A stretch of 43,593 bases of DNA from NCBI GenBank assembly GCA_002746155.1, contig NVWF01000011.1:771-44363 (forward strand). The letters run 5' to 3'. The notes under the pieces were generated by a model. It worked only from the letters and a program-made list of their open reading frames with translations. It did no database searches and was not told the DNA's origin. The stretch is from Gammaproteobacteria bacterium (GTDB taxonomy: Bacteria; Pseudomonadota; Gammaproteobacteria; Enterobacterales; GCA-2746155). The translations under genes were made by a program, and so were the position numbers. Positions 9,912 through 18,556 of the stretch are shown here, in pieces (the stretch's first letter is position 1; every line of letters begins with the position of its first letter).

Positions 9912-10151
9912 ATGGCAGGCGATCCCATGGCAACAATTGTCTTGTTGGCCTTAGTCGTTACTAGTTTAAGCATGAATATTCATTCCATTCCTAAGGTAAG
10001 AAGAGTTATGCAAAAATTCAAGATGTCCGATGCTTCCCATATCATGGCAAAAACCTTGAGTTATGAAACGTCCTTTGAAATAAAGCAATATCTAACCGAG
10101 GTTTTACAGGACAGGGGCTTGGCTGATTTGGTGGATCCTGGTCACCATTAA
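9912..10151 (+). pseudogene. Truncated second copy of the ptsP 3' end (C-terminal ~79 aa)
   Basis: 9915-10162 aligns without gaps to 3940-4187 with about 13 substitutions by eye; encodes 'GDPMATIVLLALVVTSLSMNIHSIPKVRRVMQKFKMSDASHIMAKTLSYETSFEIKQYLTEVLQDRGLADLVDPGHH'. Confidence 0.95.
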
Positions 10152-10152
10152 T

Positions 10153-10180
10153 CTGCATCTTGAGGTAATATAGGTATATA
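10153..10180 (+). repeat. Intergenic motif copy B: ctgcatcttgaggtaatataggtatata
   Basis: Follows the truncated ptsP stop and sits 11 nt before the ATG of the DUF938 gene. Confidence 0.75.
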
Positions 10181-10191
10181 ATATTGCTATT

Positions 10192-10791
10192 ATGAATAAG
10201 CCCTTCAGCCAAGCAAGTGAAAATAATAAATCCCCGATCTTTAGTATAATCAAAGACTATTATACTCACACCAAGTTACTTTTAGAGATCGGTAGTGGTA
10301 CAGGGCAACACGCGGTGTTTTTTGCAGAAAAGTTCCCTCATCTCTTCTGGCAAACCTCAGATCAAAAGCAATATCTTGATGGTATTAATTTAACGCTAGA
10401 TGAATATCAAAACAATAATCTTGGGCGACCCTTGGAACTAGAAGTCACCCAACCTTCTTGGCCTATTGATCGTTGCGAAGGTGTTTTTTCAGCTAACACA
10501 AGTCATATCATGAGTTGGGAAATGGTTGAAAAAATGTTCTCTGGTGTAGGCCAGATTTTAACAGCTGAGGGTTATTTCTGTCTTTATGGCCCTTTTAATT
10601 TTGATAGAAAATTTACCTCTAGCAGTAACGAGGCATTTGACAAGATGTTAAGAGAAAGGGATCCGAACTCTGGTTTAAGAGACTTTGAAGCAATTGAAGA
10701 AATGGCAGATGAAAAAGGTCTCATCTTCGTAGATCGACACAATATGCCAGCCAACAATAACATTCTTGTATGGCAGCCCAAAAAGCCATAA
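10192..10791 (+). CDS. DUF938 family SAM-dependent methyltransferase-like protein
   Basis: 'LLEIGSGTGQHAVFFAEKFPHLFWQTSDQ' SAM-binding motif; overall DUF938-like. Confidence 0.85.
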   Translation: MNKPFSQASENNKSPIFSIIKDYYTHTKLLLEIGSGTGQHAVFFAEKFPHLFWQTSDQKQYLDGINLTLDEYQNNNLGRPLELEVTQPSWPIDRCEGVFSANTSHIMSWEMVEKMFSGVGQILTAEGYFCLYGPFNFDRKFTSSSNEAFDKMLRERDPNSGLRDFEAIEEMADEKGLIFVDRHNMPANNNILVWQPKKP

Positions 10792-10807
10792 GGATAATAT
10801 ATAACCA

Positions 10808-10834
10808 TGCATCTTGAATGATGATGGGTATATA
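10808..10834 (+). repeat. Intergenic motif copy C: tgcatcttgaatgatgatgggtatata
   Basis: 22 nt identical to copy A; located upstream of the TSUP gene. Confidence 0.8.
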
Positions 10835-10852
10835 TCTAATAATAGGTTTTAA

Positions 10853-11656
10853 ATGCCTGAATTTGAATTACTGGAAATCAGCCTCTACCTTGTAACCGGT
10901 ACCTTTGCAGGTCTTCTTGCAGGTCTGTTAGGTGTGGGTGGTGGTTTATTTATTGTACCGGTATTACTCTTTACTTTACCTTTAGTGGGAGTCAATGATA
11001 CCCATTTAATGACAATTTGCGTTGCAACATCACTCTGTACAATTGTTGTTACTTCAATCTCCTCAGTGATAGCTCACCAAAAACATCAGGCTATTTTGTG
11101 GCCGGTATTTTGGCAATTTCTTCCAGGCATTGTTTTAGGCGCCCTACTAGGTTCTTATGTGGCCGTTGGTGTGTCAGAGCATTTACTGACAAATTTATTT
11201 GCAGTATCGGTTATTCTCATCGCAGTAAAGATGTTCTTTAAATTACAATTGAGTAGTGAAGTTACTCTTCCTGTAACCCCAGTTGTGATCGCAATTGGCA
11301 GTTTCATAGGTTGCTTATCAGCCATGATAGGTATAGGAGGTGGATCCTTAACTGTTCCTATCCTAAGCTACTGGAAAACGCCCATGGCTAAGGCCGTTGC
11401 TACTTCCTCAGCTTGTGGCTTGCCAATAGCCGTTGCAGGCACTCTGGGTTTCATCATTATGGGACAGCAACAGGCAGATCTACCAGCCTTTAGTAGTGGT
11501 TATGTTTATTGGCCCGCGGTTGGGGGAATTATTATTACTTCAGTCATCTTTGCACCAATTGGTGCTAAACTGGCTCACAAAATATCTGCACCCTTATTAT
11601 CAAAAATATTCGCCACTTTTTTACTGCTAGTGGGTACTAAGGTTTTACTCAATTAA
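10853..11656 (+). CDS. TSUP (TauE/SafE) family membrane transporter
   Basis: Glycine-rich 'AGLLAGLLGVGGGLFIVPVLLF' and 'SAMIGIGGGSLTVPILSYW' repeats with multiple TM segments. Confidence 0.92.
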   Translation: MPEFELLEISLYLVTGTFAGLLAGLLGVGGGLFIVPVLLFTLPLVGVNDTHLMTICVATSLCTIVVTSISSVIAHQKHQAILWPVFWQFLPGIVLGALLGSYVAVGVSEHLLTNLFAVSVILIAVKMFFKLQLSSEVTLPVTPVVIAIGSFIGCLSAMIGIGGGSLTVPILSYWKTPMAKAVATSSACGLPIAVAGTLGFIIMGQQQADLPAFSSGYVYWPAVGGIIITSVIFAPIGAKLAHKISAPLLSKIFATFLLLVGTKVLLN

Positions 11657-11681
11657 AAGAAACAATTAAAAGAGACTCTCA

Positions 11682-12500
11682 ATGGAAGCACCTTTAATAA
11701 ACCCCGATATCATATCCTTCGGCCCCCTTGAACTTTTTGGCATGACGCTCGGGCCCATAGGTCTTAAATGGTATGGCTTGATGTACATGCTTGGCTTACT
11801 TGCGGCTTGGGGTCTTGGCAATTACCGTGCGAAGTCATCTAGCAATAGCTGGGATAAAGATCAGGTTAGCGACATGATTTTTTATGGCTTTCTAGGCGTT
11901 GTTATAGGTGGACGGTTTGGCTACGTATTTTTCTATCATATGGACTTATTTCTAGCTGATCCTATCTATTTATTTCGTATCACCGAGGGCGGTATGTCAT
12001 TTCATGGGGGGTTTATTGGTGTCATGGCAGCTTTTTACTACTTCTCAAGAAAAACAGGTAAAAGCTTTTTTGAAATAAGTGATTTTTGTGCACCTTTTAT
12101 TCCTATTGGCTTAGGGTTTGGCCGTATTGGTAATTTTATCAATGGAGAGCTTTGGGGGCGAGTTGCGAGTCCTGATTTACCCTGGGCAATGAAGTTTCAC
12201 ACTGATCCAGATTTTTTACTACGTCATCCCTCTCAGCTTTACCAGTTTTTCCTAGAAGGAGTGGTTCTGTTTAGCCTGTTGTTTTGGTTTTCAATGAAAC
12301 CTCGACCAAGAATGGCCGTTTCGGGATTATTTATGGTGGGTTATGGATTACAACGCTTTATCATTGAATTTTTCAGACAGCCCGATGCTCACCTAGGATT
12401 ACTTTGGTTTAAATTAAGTATGGGACAACTACTCTCTGTTCCCATGATTATAATTGGTATCTTCTGGCTCAGGAAAGCCTATCAAAAGTCATCAAGCTGA
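11682..12500 (+). CDS. lgt: Prolipoprotein diacylglyceryl transferase
   Basis: 'GGMSFHGGFIGVMAA', 'RIGNFINGELWGR', 'HPSQLYQFFLEGV' signature motifs. Confidence 0.97.
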   Translation: MEAPLINPDIISFGPLELFGMTLGPIGLKWYGLMYMLGLLAAWGLGNYRAKSSSNSWDKDQVSDMIFYGFLGVVIGGRFGYVFFYHMDLFLADPIYLFRITEGGMSFHGGFIGVMAAFYYFSRKTGKSFFEISDFCAPFIPIGLGFGRIGNFINGELWGRVASPDLPWAMKFHTDPDFLLRHPSQLYQFFLEGVVLFSLLFWFSMKPRPRMAVSGLFMVGYGLQRFIIEFFRQPDAHLGLLWFKLSMGQLLSVPMIIIGIFWLRKAYQKSSS

Positions 12501-12544
12501 TTTAAAATAGTGTGAAGTGAGCACTTAAATATGGAAACAATCTA

Positions 12545-13339
12545 ATGCAGCAATATCTTGATCTCATGCAAAAAATACTCAACGAGGGTGCTCAAAAGGG
12601 TGATAGGACAGGAACAGGTACTCTGAGTATTTTTGGCCATCAGATGCGCTTTAATTTGCAAGATGGTTTTCCCATGGTCACTACGAAGAAACTTCATCTT
12701 CGCTCAATTATTCATGAGCTTATTTGGTTTTTAAATGGCGACACCAACACCGCCTATTTAAAAGAAAATGGCGTTTCCATTTGGGATGAATGGGCTGATG
12801 AAAAGGGTGATCTAGGTCCCGTCTATGGTTATCAGTGGCGTAATTGGCCAAAGGCTGGCGGCGGACGTGTTGATCAAATTAGTCAGTTGATTGAAGACAT
12901 TAAAAGCAATCCAAATTCAAGGCGTCACATAGTTTCTGCCTGGAACGTAGGTGAAATAGACATGATGGCACTGCCTCCCTGCCACCTGTTGTTTCAATTT
13001 TATGTAGCCGATGGAAAACTTTCCTGCCAACTTTATCAACGCAGCTGTGATGTGTTTCTTGGCGTGCCATTTAATATTGCAAGCTATGCTCTGTTAACGC
13101 ATATGGTTGCCCAGCAGTGTGATTTAGACGTGGGAGATTTTATATGGACCGGTGGCGACGCCCATCTTTATTTGAATCATATTGAACAAACTAAACAACA
13201 GCTTTCCAGAGACACTTTCGATCTACCCACTTTGAATATCAAGGTCAAGCCAGACAGTATCTTTGATTATAAATTTGAAGATTTTGAGATAATTAATTAT
13301 CAATCTCATGCTCACATTAAAGCTCCGGTAGCTATTTAG
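12545..13339 (+). CDS. thyA: Thymidylate synthase
   Basis: '[32 protein letters not shown]', '[12 protein letters not shown]', '[21 protein letters not shown]'; 264 aa. Confidence 0.98.
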   Translation: MQQYLDLMQKILNEGAQKGDRTGTGTLSIFGHQMRFNLQDGFPMVTTKKLHLRSIIHELIWFLNGDTNTAYLKENGVSIWDEWADEKGDLGPVYGYQWRNWPKAGGGRVDQISQLIEDIKSNPNSRRHIVSAWNVGEIDMMALPPCHLLFQFYVADGKLSCQLYQRSCDVFLGVPFNIASYALLTHMVAQQCDLDVGDFIWTGGDAHLYLNHIEQTKQQLSRDTFDLPTLNIKVKPDSIFDYKFEDFEIINYQSHAHIKAPVAI

Positions 13340-13363
13340 TGCCTCTTTTTTTAGGACTAAATT

Positions 13364-13867
13364 ATGCCAAGAATTAATTTGATTGCTGCCATGGCAAAAG
13401 GTCGCACCATTGGTCGAGATAACAAAATGCCTTGGCACCTGCCTGCTGATCTAAAACATTTCAAAGCAACTACGTTAAAACACCCAGTTATCATGGGACG
13501 TAAAACTTATCAGTCCATTGGTAAAGCTCTGCCGGGCCGTAGAAATATTGTGGTCACTCGCGATGATAATTTTCAATGTGAGGATGCTGAAGTTGTTCAT
13601 GATTTAGACGAGGCTGTCACTATTTGCGGAGACGTATCTGATATTATGATTATAGGTGGTGCAAATATCTATGAACAGATGCTCAGTAAAGCCACAAGAC
13701 TCTATTTAACCTTTATTGATCTAGCCGTTGATGGGGATAGCTATTTTCCCGATTGGACAGATCTCGGTTTTGAACAAGTTGCATTGGAAGCACATCTTGC
13801 AGATGAAAAAAATAAACATGATTATCAGTTTGTAACTTTTGAACGACAAGTTACAAAGTATTATTAG
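13364..13867 (+). CDS. folA: Dihydrofolate reductase
   Basis: 'NLIAAMAKGRTIGRDNKMPWHLPADLKHFKATTLKHPVIMGRKTYQSIGKALPGRRNIVVTR'. Confidence 0.97.
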   Translation: MPRINLIAAMAKGRTIGRDNKMPWHLPADLKHFKATTLKHPVIMGRKTYQSIGKALPGRRNIVVTRDDNFQCEDAEVVHDLDEAVTICGDVSDIMIIGGANIYEQMLSKATRLYLTFIDLAVDGDSYFPDWTDLGFEQVALEAHLADEKNKHDYQFVTFERQVTKYY

Positions 13868-13886
13868 ATACTAAGACTTTGTAACT
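13829..13886. terminator. Two overlapping perfect inverted repeats sharing one arm at the folA 3' end / convergent junction
   Basis: 13829-13838 tttgtaactt pairs with 13848-13857 aagttacaaa; 13849-13859 agttacaaagt pairs with 13876-13886 actttgtaact. Confidence 0.6.
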
Positions 13887-13890
13887 AACA

Positions 13891-14268
13891 TTAGAATTTA
13901 GTTAAAGCCTCTTCAATATTGCTCAGTCTTGCGTCCTGTTGTCTAAAATAAATAACTAGCTTATCTACTTTTTCATCACGCTCAGAAAGCTCACCATAAT
14001 TCGTTTCAATATACTTTCTGACTTGCTTCTCCAGCTCACCCCGAGACACGCTAATCGACTCTTTGATCTCTTTAATCTGGCTGTCATAAGTGTTAATGGT
14101 TAGTTTATTTGTTTGTATATCTTTTAGAGGATTTTGAGCCCAAAGAGCAAAGATAGCTAATACCACAAGAACAGTGCCTAGGCTTGAGAGAATACTGGTT
14201 TTTATAATGGCATTTTTATCAGCTATGAATTCAGTTGAAATGGTAGGTTTTTCATCATTATCTTCCAT
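13891..14268 (-). CDS. Small single-TM coiled-coil protein, unknown function (start may be 14268-14304)
   Basis: TM segment 'TSILSSLGTVLVVLAIFALWA' followed by a charged, coiled-coil-like C-terminus; start overlaps the preceding gene's stop. Confidence 0.65.
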   Translation of the reverse strand: MEDNDEKPTISTEFIADKNAIIKTSILSSLGTVLVVLAIFALWAQNPLKDIQTNKLTINTYDSQIKEIKESISVSRGELEKQVRKYIETNYGELSERDEKVDKLVIYFRQQDARLSNIEEALTKF

Positions 14269-14773
14269 CATCATCTCCCTTATCTTGATCACGGCTATCA
14301 TCACTTTGGCTTTCTTTTAACCGCCTTCTCTTTTCGGCATATTCTAATTCCAAGGCTTTTATTTCATCGAGGGTTTGATCTCTTAATGCTTTATTTTCTT
14401 TTGCTAGAAGAGCTGTTGCCTGATGTTGTGTATTTTGCTGAGTTTTAACAGCGTTAATATTTTTAGTATTTTTGCTTGTATTAGAGGTGAGTACCCTTAT
14501 TTGATTTTTATAAGAATCAATGGATTTTTTAACGATAACAATTTTTTCTCGCAATGCCAGGGCCTCAGATTTCAAAAATTTTCCATCCCCATCAAGCGTC
14601 GATAATTGTTTGCTAAGTGCAAGGCGATCTGCTTCTAGATGTTCAATTTTATTATCAAGACTTGCCACTGTTTTACGATCTGCTTCAGCTAGCTGTTCTA
14701 TATTGTTGAGATCTGAAGTTGATGCACAACTACTTAATAGAAAAAGAGTAATGCCAATAAATACAAATTTCAT
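14258..14773 (-). CDS. Coiled-coil lipoprotein, unknown function
   Basis: Signal/lipobox 'FLLSSCASTSD' followed by a long heptad-like charged region; 3' end overlaps the next gene. Confidence 0.7.
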   Translation of the reverse strand: MKFVFIGITLFLLSSCASTSDLNNIEQLAEADRKTVASLDNKIEHLEADRLALSKQLSTLDGDGKFLKSEALALREKIVIVKKSIDSYKNQIRVLTSNTSKNTKNINAVKTQQNTQHQATALLAKENKALRDQTLDEIKALELEYAEKRRRLKESQSDDSRDQDKGDDDGR

Positions 14774-14902
14774 GCTACTTCTCCCCTTGGGGCCAATTTA
14801 CATTTCATAATACTGAGGTAATAAACTTCTGAATGCAACTTTTGATTGATGCAGAGGTTCATCCTTAATGTGGGGTGAAGCGACTAGGAGAAATGGCTTG
14901 CT

Positions 14903-17710
14903 TTAAAGTTCTATTTTTTGCCAACCTGTGTCAGTTGAAATCACTTCAGCCATTGGCCAGTAATTATTATTAAGTTTTAAGGTAATTAGTCGCGCTCTAC
15001 CTGTGATATCCATGACCCTAAGTCTAACGGAGTCTCGGTCTCCTTTATTTGATACTGCCTTAATAAAGCTGTCTAAATTGGGGGTAGGTTTTTCATCGAC
15101 CTCTGTGATCAATAATCCTCGAATACCAAAATGCTGAGCGGGAGAACCAAAATTCTGACGAGATACATAGACACCTGGTTGGTCTATACCAAAACGTGTT
15201 CGTAGTGCACGGTGAGGTTCTTGTAAATATCCTCCTGCCCAAACTAACACTCTATTTGTGCCTTTACCGCTTACGGTGACTGTGTCCAAATCAATTTCAA
15301 GGACCTTATCATCACGGGCGATGGTAAGTTTGACACTGCTCTTTTGGGCGGCAAACTCTACATCTCTGAAACTGGTTAGAATTTTCCCATCAAGGGAAAG
15401 TAGTAAATCGCCTGACTTTAATAGTTTAGCTGCCGGTGATCCTTTCCAGGTATTGTTGACAGTGAGAAGTTGGTGATTATCAGGATTCTTTTTAGCAATT
15501 TTTTCCAACCAGTCCTCAGGTATACCTAAACGTCTAGCTAATACAAAAGAAACCATTGACCATTCTACTTCTAAAGACTGCAAGGTACCCGTACCTGAAG
15601 CATGTAGTGCTAGAAGGTCAGTGATATGTTGACTGGGTACAGCCCAGGAATTTTTCTTACCCGAACGACCATTGGATTTAAAGTCGAGGATCATCGCAAC
15701 CACTTCACCCTCGTCATTAAGAAAAACACCACTGGAATGTGAGTAGGGACTATCGGTTGAAATTACCATCATATTAGCATCTTGAAATCTTGCTGTTTGA
15801 GATGCGTTAACCTGGAGAGGACCAAGGGTTGATACCTTTCTACTTTGTACTAGTATCTTATAGTTGTAATTAGTACCAGCTGCGTGAATGAGATCACCAA
15901 ACTTGGGCTCAACATTGGATATTTTTGCTGCTGCAACTGGGGTGGCCCCAAGCAATTTAGGGTCATAATGAAGCAGTGCCATATTATGTAACGGGTGAAG
16001 AAAAACAACCTCTGCGGGAATTTGTATTGAGCCTGCAAAAGTTATTAGCACTTCACCGATACTCGAAGGAACGGTAGTTCGGTCTACCATAACCAAACCA
16101 TTTTTCTCATCTACGATGAGGCCTGAACCTGAAGTGCGACTGCTGACTATTTCATCTATGGCATAGGGTGTAGTGAAATTAACCCAAACCAAGGAGGGGG
16201 CAATTTTGTTTGCCAGCTCACTTTCTTGTTTTGGATGTTGAGCATTTTGTATTTCTAACGGTTCTTTAGGAACTGCGTCTGGTAGGGACTCACACAACCA
16301 ATCACCTGAGACCTTGTCATAATCACATACTTTAGTTGTGTGCCAATGGCGATCATTTTTAACAATGGATAAGGAGTGATTATGGGGATCTCTTATGCCA
16401 AAATAACGCACGGGAAACTCCTTACCATCAGGAATATCTTGAAGGGCTTTTATGGCATCATCAAGATTATCTATAACTTGTTTATTTATACTGCTGATAA
16501 CCGAACCGGCGCCAATACCTGAGCTACCAAACATATATCCACCTGATGCTAAAACTACGCCCCTAATAGGACGATTCAAATGACGTGCTTGCTGATAACT
16601 TAGGTTATGTAAAACGGCCCGCCCTATTTCGAGATAGCGAGTAGGTGTGATCTTTGCAAGGGAGCCAACAGTAACCTCGCCACTCATTAATCGACCACCG
16701 CGAAGAAATTCTAGCTGAATGGTCTCTCCCACCTGCTGATCTAAATAAGCTTCTAGGGGAATAAAGGTGCTGATGAGTTGTCCATCGATGCGAAATAAAA
16801 TATCCCCAGGCTCCAGTAAATCTGCTGCAGGACCTTCAGGTAATATATGCTCAACCACCAAAGCACCTTGAGATTCAGGATCTTCTTCTCTAAAACTATC
16901 TTCTTCTTTAGCTTTTAATCCAAGCCGAACAAGTTCAGCGTAACTTTTATGGATAAAGGTTGTTTCAAGGGTGCCTCGAATTACCGTTTTTCCCGCTTGA
17001 ATAAGTTCCAGTGCATGCTTAGCACGGTCAAGGGGGAAAAACATATTGGTATTGGCACTAAAAGCACCACCCGCTTGAAGAGCAATTACCTTACCCTGTT
17101 CATTGATAACGGGTGATCCCGATGAGCCTCCACTGGCACCACTTGCTGCTTGAAAGTAGAAGGTGTTGAAATCATTAAAGCGATGTAAACCATAATCTGG
17201 TGCTTGACGAGTAAGTCTTGCCAGAGTGCCATCTAAAATAGAAAGTTTTTCACCAGCATCATTGCCAATAACTCTTATCTCCACACCTACACTGGCAAGA
17301 TCCGGTCGCAAGTCTAGGGAGTTCACTGTGAGATGTCGCAGTTTTTGTGGATCGTATTGAAAAAAGCCAAAATCGTGCACCGGATCGCGGTAAATTGGTT
17401 TTAGATCCACTTCTTCTTGATTGATAAATATTGCTGTGGCTGTAACTGGGCCTGGTTGAACGATATGTCTGTTAGTCATGATAATACCGCGCTCAGCATC
17501 AACGATGAAGCCTGTTCCCTGACTAATCATGGGACGAGAGGTTTCAAAAGCTCTAGTGACCTCAAGCTGGATAGAAACTATCGAGCTGGTGATCTTATCG
17601 ATGGTATTTTTCCAACTAGTCGATTCTGCAAAAACTGTCGAACTTGCTAGACCAATTTGGATAAAAATCCCGAAAAAACTCAAGCAAACTAATTTTTTTA
17701 AAAACTTCAT
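14903..17710 (-). CDS. Secreted twin-domain HtrA/Deg-type serine protease with PDZ-like repeats, Nma111/DEG7-like
   Basis: Signal peptide; first protease domain with H ('MTNRHIV'), D ('YRDPVHDFGF'), S ('ASGGSSGSPV'); second trypsin-like domain 'GSGLIVDEKNGLVMVDRTTVP...HPLHNMALLHYDP...YSHSSGVFLND' with degenerate triad; PDZ-like segments after each. Confidence 0.88.
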   Translation of the reverse strand: MKFLKKLVCLSFFGIFIQIGLASSTVFAESTSWKNTIDKITSSIVSIQLEVTRAFETSRPMISQGTGFIVDAERGIIMTNRHIVQPGPVTATAIFINQEEVDLKPIYRDPVHDFGFFQYDPQKLRHLTVNSLDLRPDLASVGVEIRVIGNDAGEKLSILDGTLARLTRQAPDYGLHRFNDFNTFYFQAASGASGGSSGSPVINEQGKVIALQAGGAFSANTNMFFPLDRAKHALELIQAGKTVIRGTLETTFIHKSYAELVRLGLKAKEEDSFREEDPESQGALVVEHILPEGPAADLLEPGDILFRIDGQLISTFIPLEAYLDQQVGETIQLEFLRGGRLMSGEVTVGSLAKITPTRYLEIGRAVLHNLSYQQARHLNRPIRGVVLASGGYMFGSSGIGAGSVISSINKQVIDNLDDAIKALQDIPDGKEFPVRYFGIRDPHNHSLSIVKNDRHWHTTKVCDYDKVSGDWLCESLPDAVPKEPLEIQNAQHPKQESELANKIAPSLVWVNFTTPYAIDEIVSSRTSGSGLIVDEKNGLVMVDRTTVPSSIGEVLITFAGSIQIPAEVVFLHPLHNMALLHYDPKLLGATPVAAAKISNVEPKFGDLIHAAGTNYNYKILVQSRKVSTLGPLQVNASQTARFQDANMMVISTDSPYSHSSGVFLNDEGEVVAMILDFKSNGRSGKKNSWAVPSQHITDLLALHASGTGTLQSLEVEWSMVSFVLARRLGIPEDWLEKIAKKNPDNHQLLTVNNTWKGSPAAKLLKSGDLLLSLDGKILTSFRDVEFAAQKSSVKLTIARDDKVLEIDLDTVTVSGKGTNRVLVWAGGYLQEPHRALRTRFGIDQPGVYVSRQNFGSPAQHFGIRGLLITEVDEKPTPNLDSFIKAVSNKGDRDSVRLRVMDITGRARLITLKLNNNYWPMAEVISTDTGWQKIEL

Positions 17711-17723
17711 TCAATTCATCTCT

Positions 17724-18548
17724 CTATTTTTGGTAGCCGGCTACACTATACCAACGCTTTTCTTCTAAACACCAAGCTGATAATTTATTACCCCAAACAC
17801 AGCCGGTATCAAGGCTAATAATACCAGCTAGGGGTTCTTTTTCTATCAAGGCTGCCCAGTGGCCATGTAATATATAACCTTGATGTTTAATTCGTCCCTT
17901 GACCTTAAACCACGGAATAAGGTCCTCTGGGGTTTCACTCACTGGACCTTTGCATAACATATCCAAAGAGTAGTCCTGATAACAATAACGCATTCTTGTA
18001 AGACTATTGGTAATAAAACGTAAGCGGTCATTTCCAGTTAGATCAGATGACCATTTCTCAGGTTGATTACCATACATTTGAGTAAAAAATTCTGAGTACT
18101 CCTTACCTCGTAATACCCGTTCAACTTCACCAGCATAATCAATAATTTCTTGTCGACTCCATAAGGGGTAGACTCCCGCATGGACTAGTAAATAATCATC
18201 TTTTACATGAACAAGAGGTCGAAAGCGAAGCCAATCTAATAGCTGATCTGCATCAGGCGCATCAAGGATAGTGTAAAAATTATCCTTTGGATTTTGTTTT
18301 ATTTGAGTGGCATTTTTACCTGCTTCAAACACAGCTAACAGATGTAAATCATGGTTGCCAAGTACAATAACACTGCAATCACGCAGGCTATGTATCAGCC
18401 GTAATGCGCCAAGAGAGTCGGGCCCCCGATTGACTAGATCACCAGCAAACCATAGCTGGTCAGCAGTGGGATCAAAATTAATGAGTTCAAGTAATACTTC
18501 AAGCTCAACTCTACAACCTTGAATATCGCCTATGGCATAAGTGGCCAT
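17724..18548 (-). CDS. apaH: Symmetrical bis(5'-nucleosyl)-tetraphosphatase ApaH
   Basis: 'MATYAIGDIQGC', 'LWFAGDLVNRGPDSLGALR', 'VLGNHDLHLLAV', 'LVHAGVYPLWS'. Confidence 0.97.
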   Translation of the reverse strand: MATYAIGDIQGCRVELEVLLELINFDPTADQLWFAGDLVNRGPDSLGALRLIHSLRDCSVIVLGNHDLHLLAVFEAGKNATQIKQNPKDNFYTILDAPDADQLLDWLRFRPLVHVKDDYLLVHAGVYPLWSRQEIIDYAGEVERVLRGKEYSEFFTQMYGNQPEKWSSDLTGNDRLRFITNSLTRMRYCYQDYSLDMLCKGPVSETPEDLIPWFKVKGRIKHQGYILHGHWAALIEKEPLAGIISLDTGCVWGNKLSAWCLEEKRWYSVAGYQK

Positions 18549-18556
18549 GGGATGAG

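Noticed and set aside
9758-9964. 68-aa + strand ORF overlapping the MltF-like gene start and ptsP fragment
   Set aside because: No recognizable domain; overlaps promoter region and crosses the duplication boundary in a different frame from ptsP.
15774-15795. 'agcatcttgaaatcttg' resembling the intergenic motif
   Set aside because: Inside the protease coding sequence and matches only the first ten bases; treated as chance.
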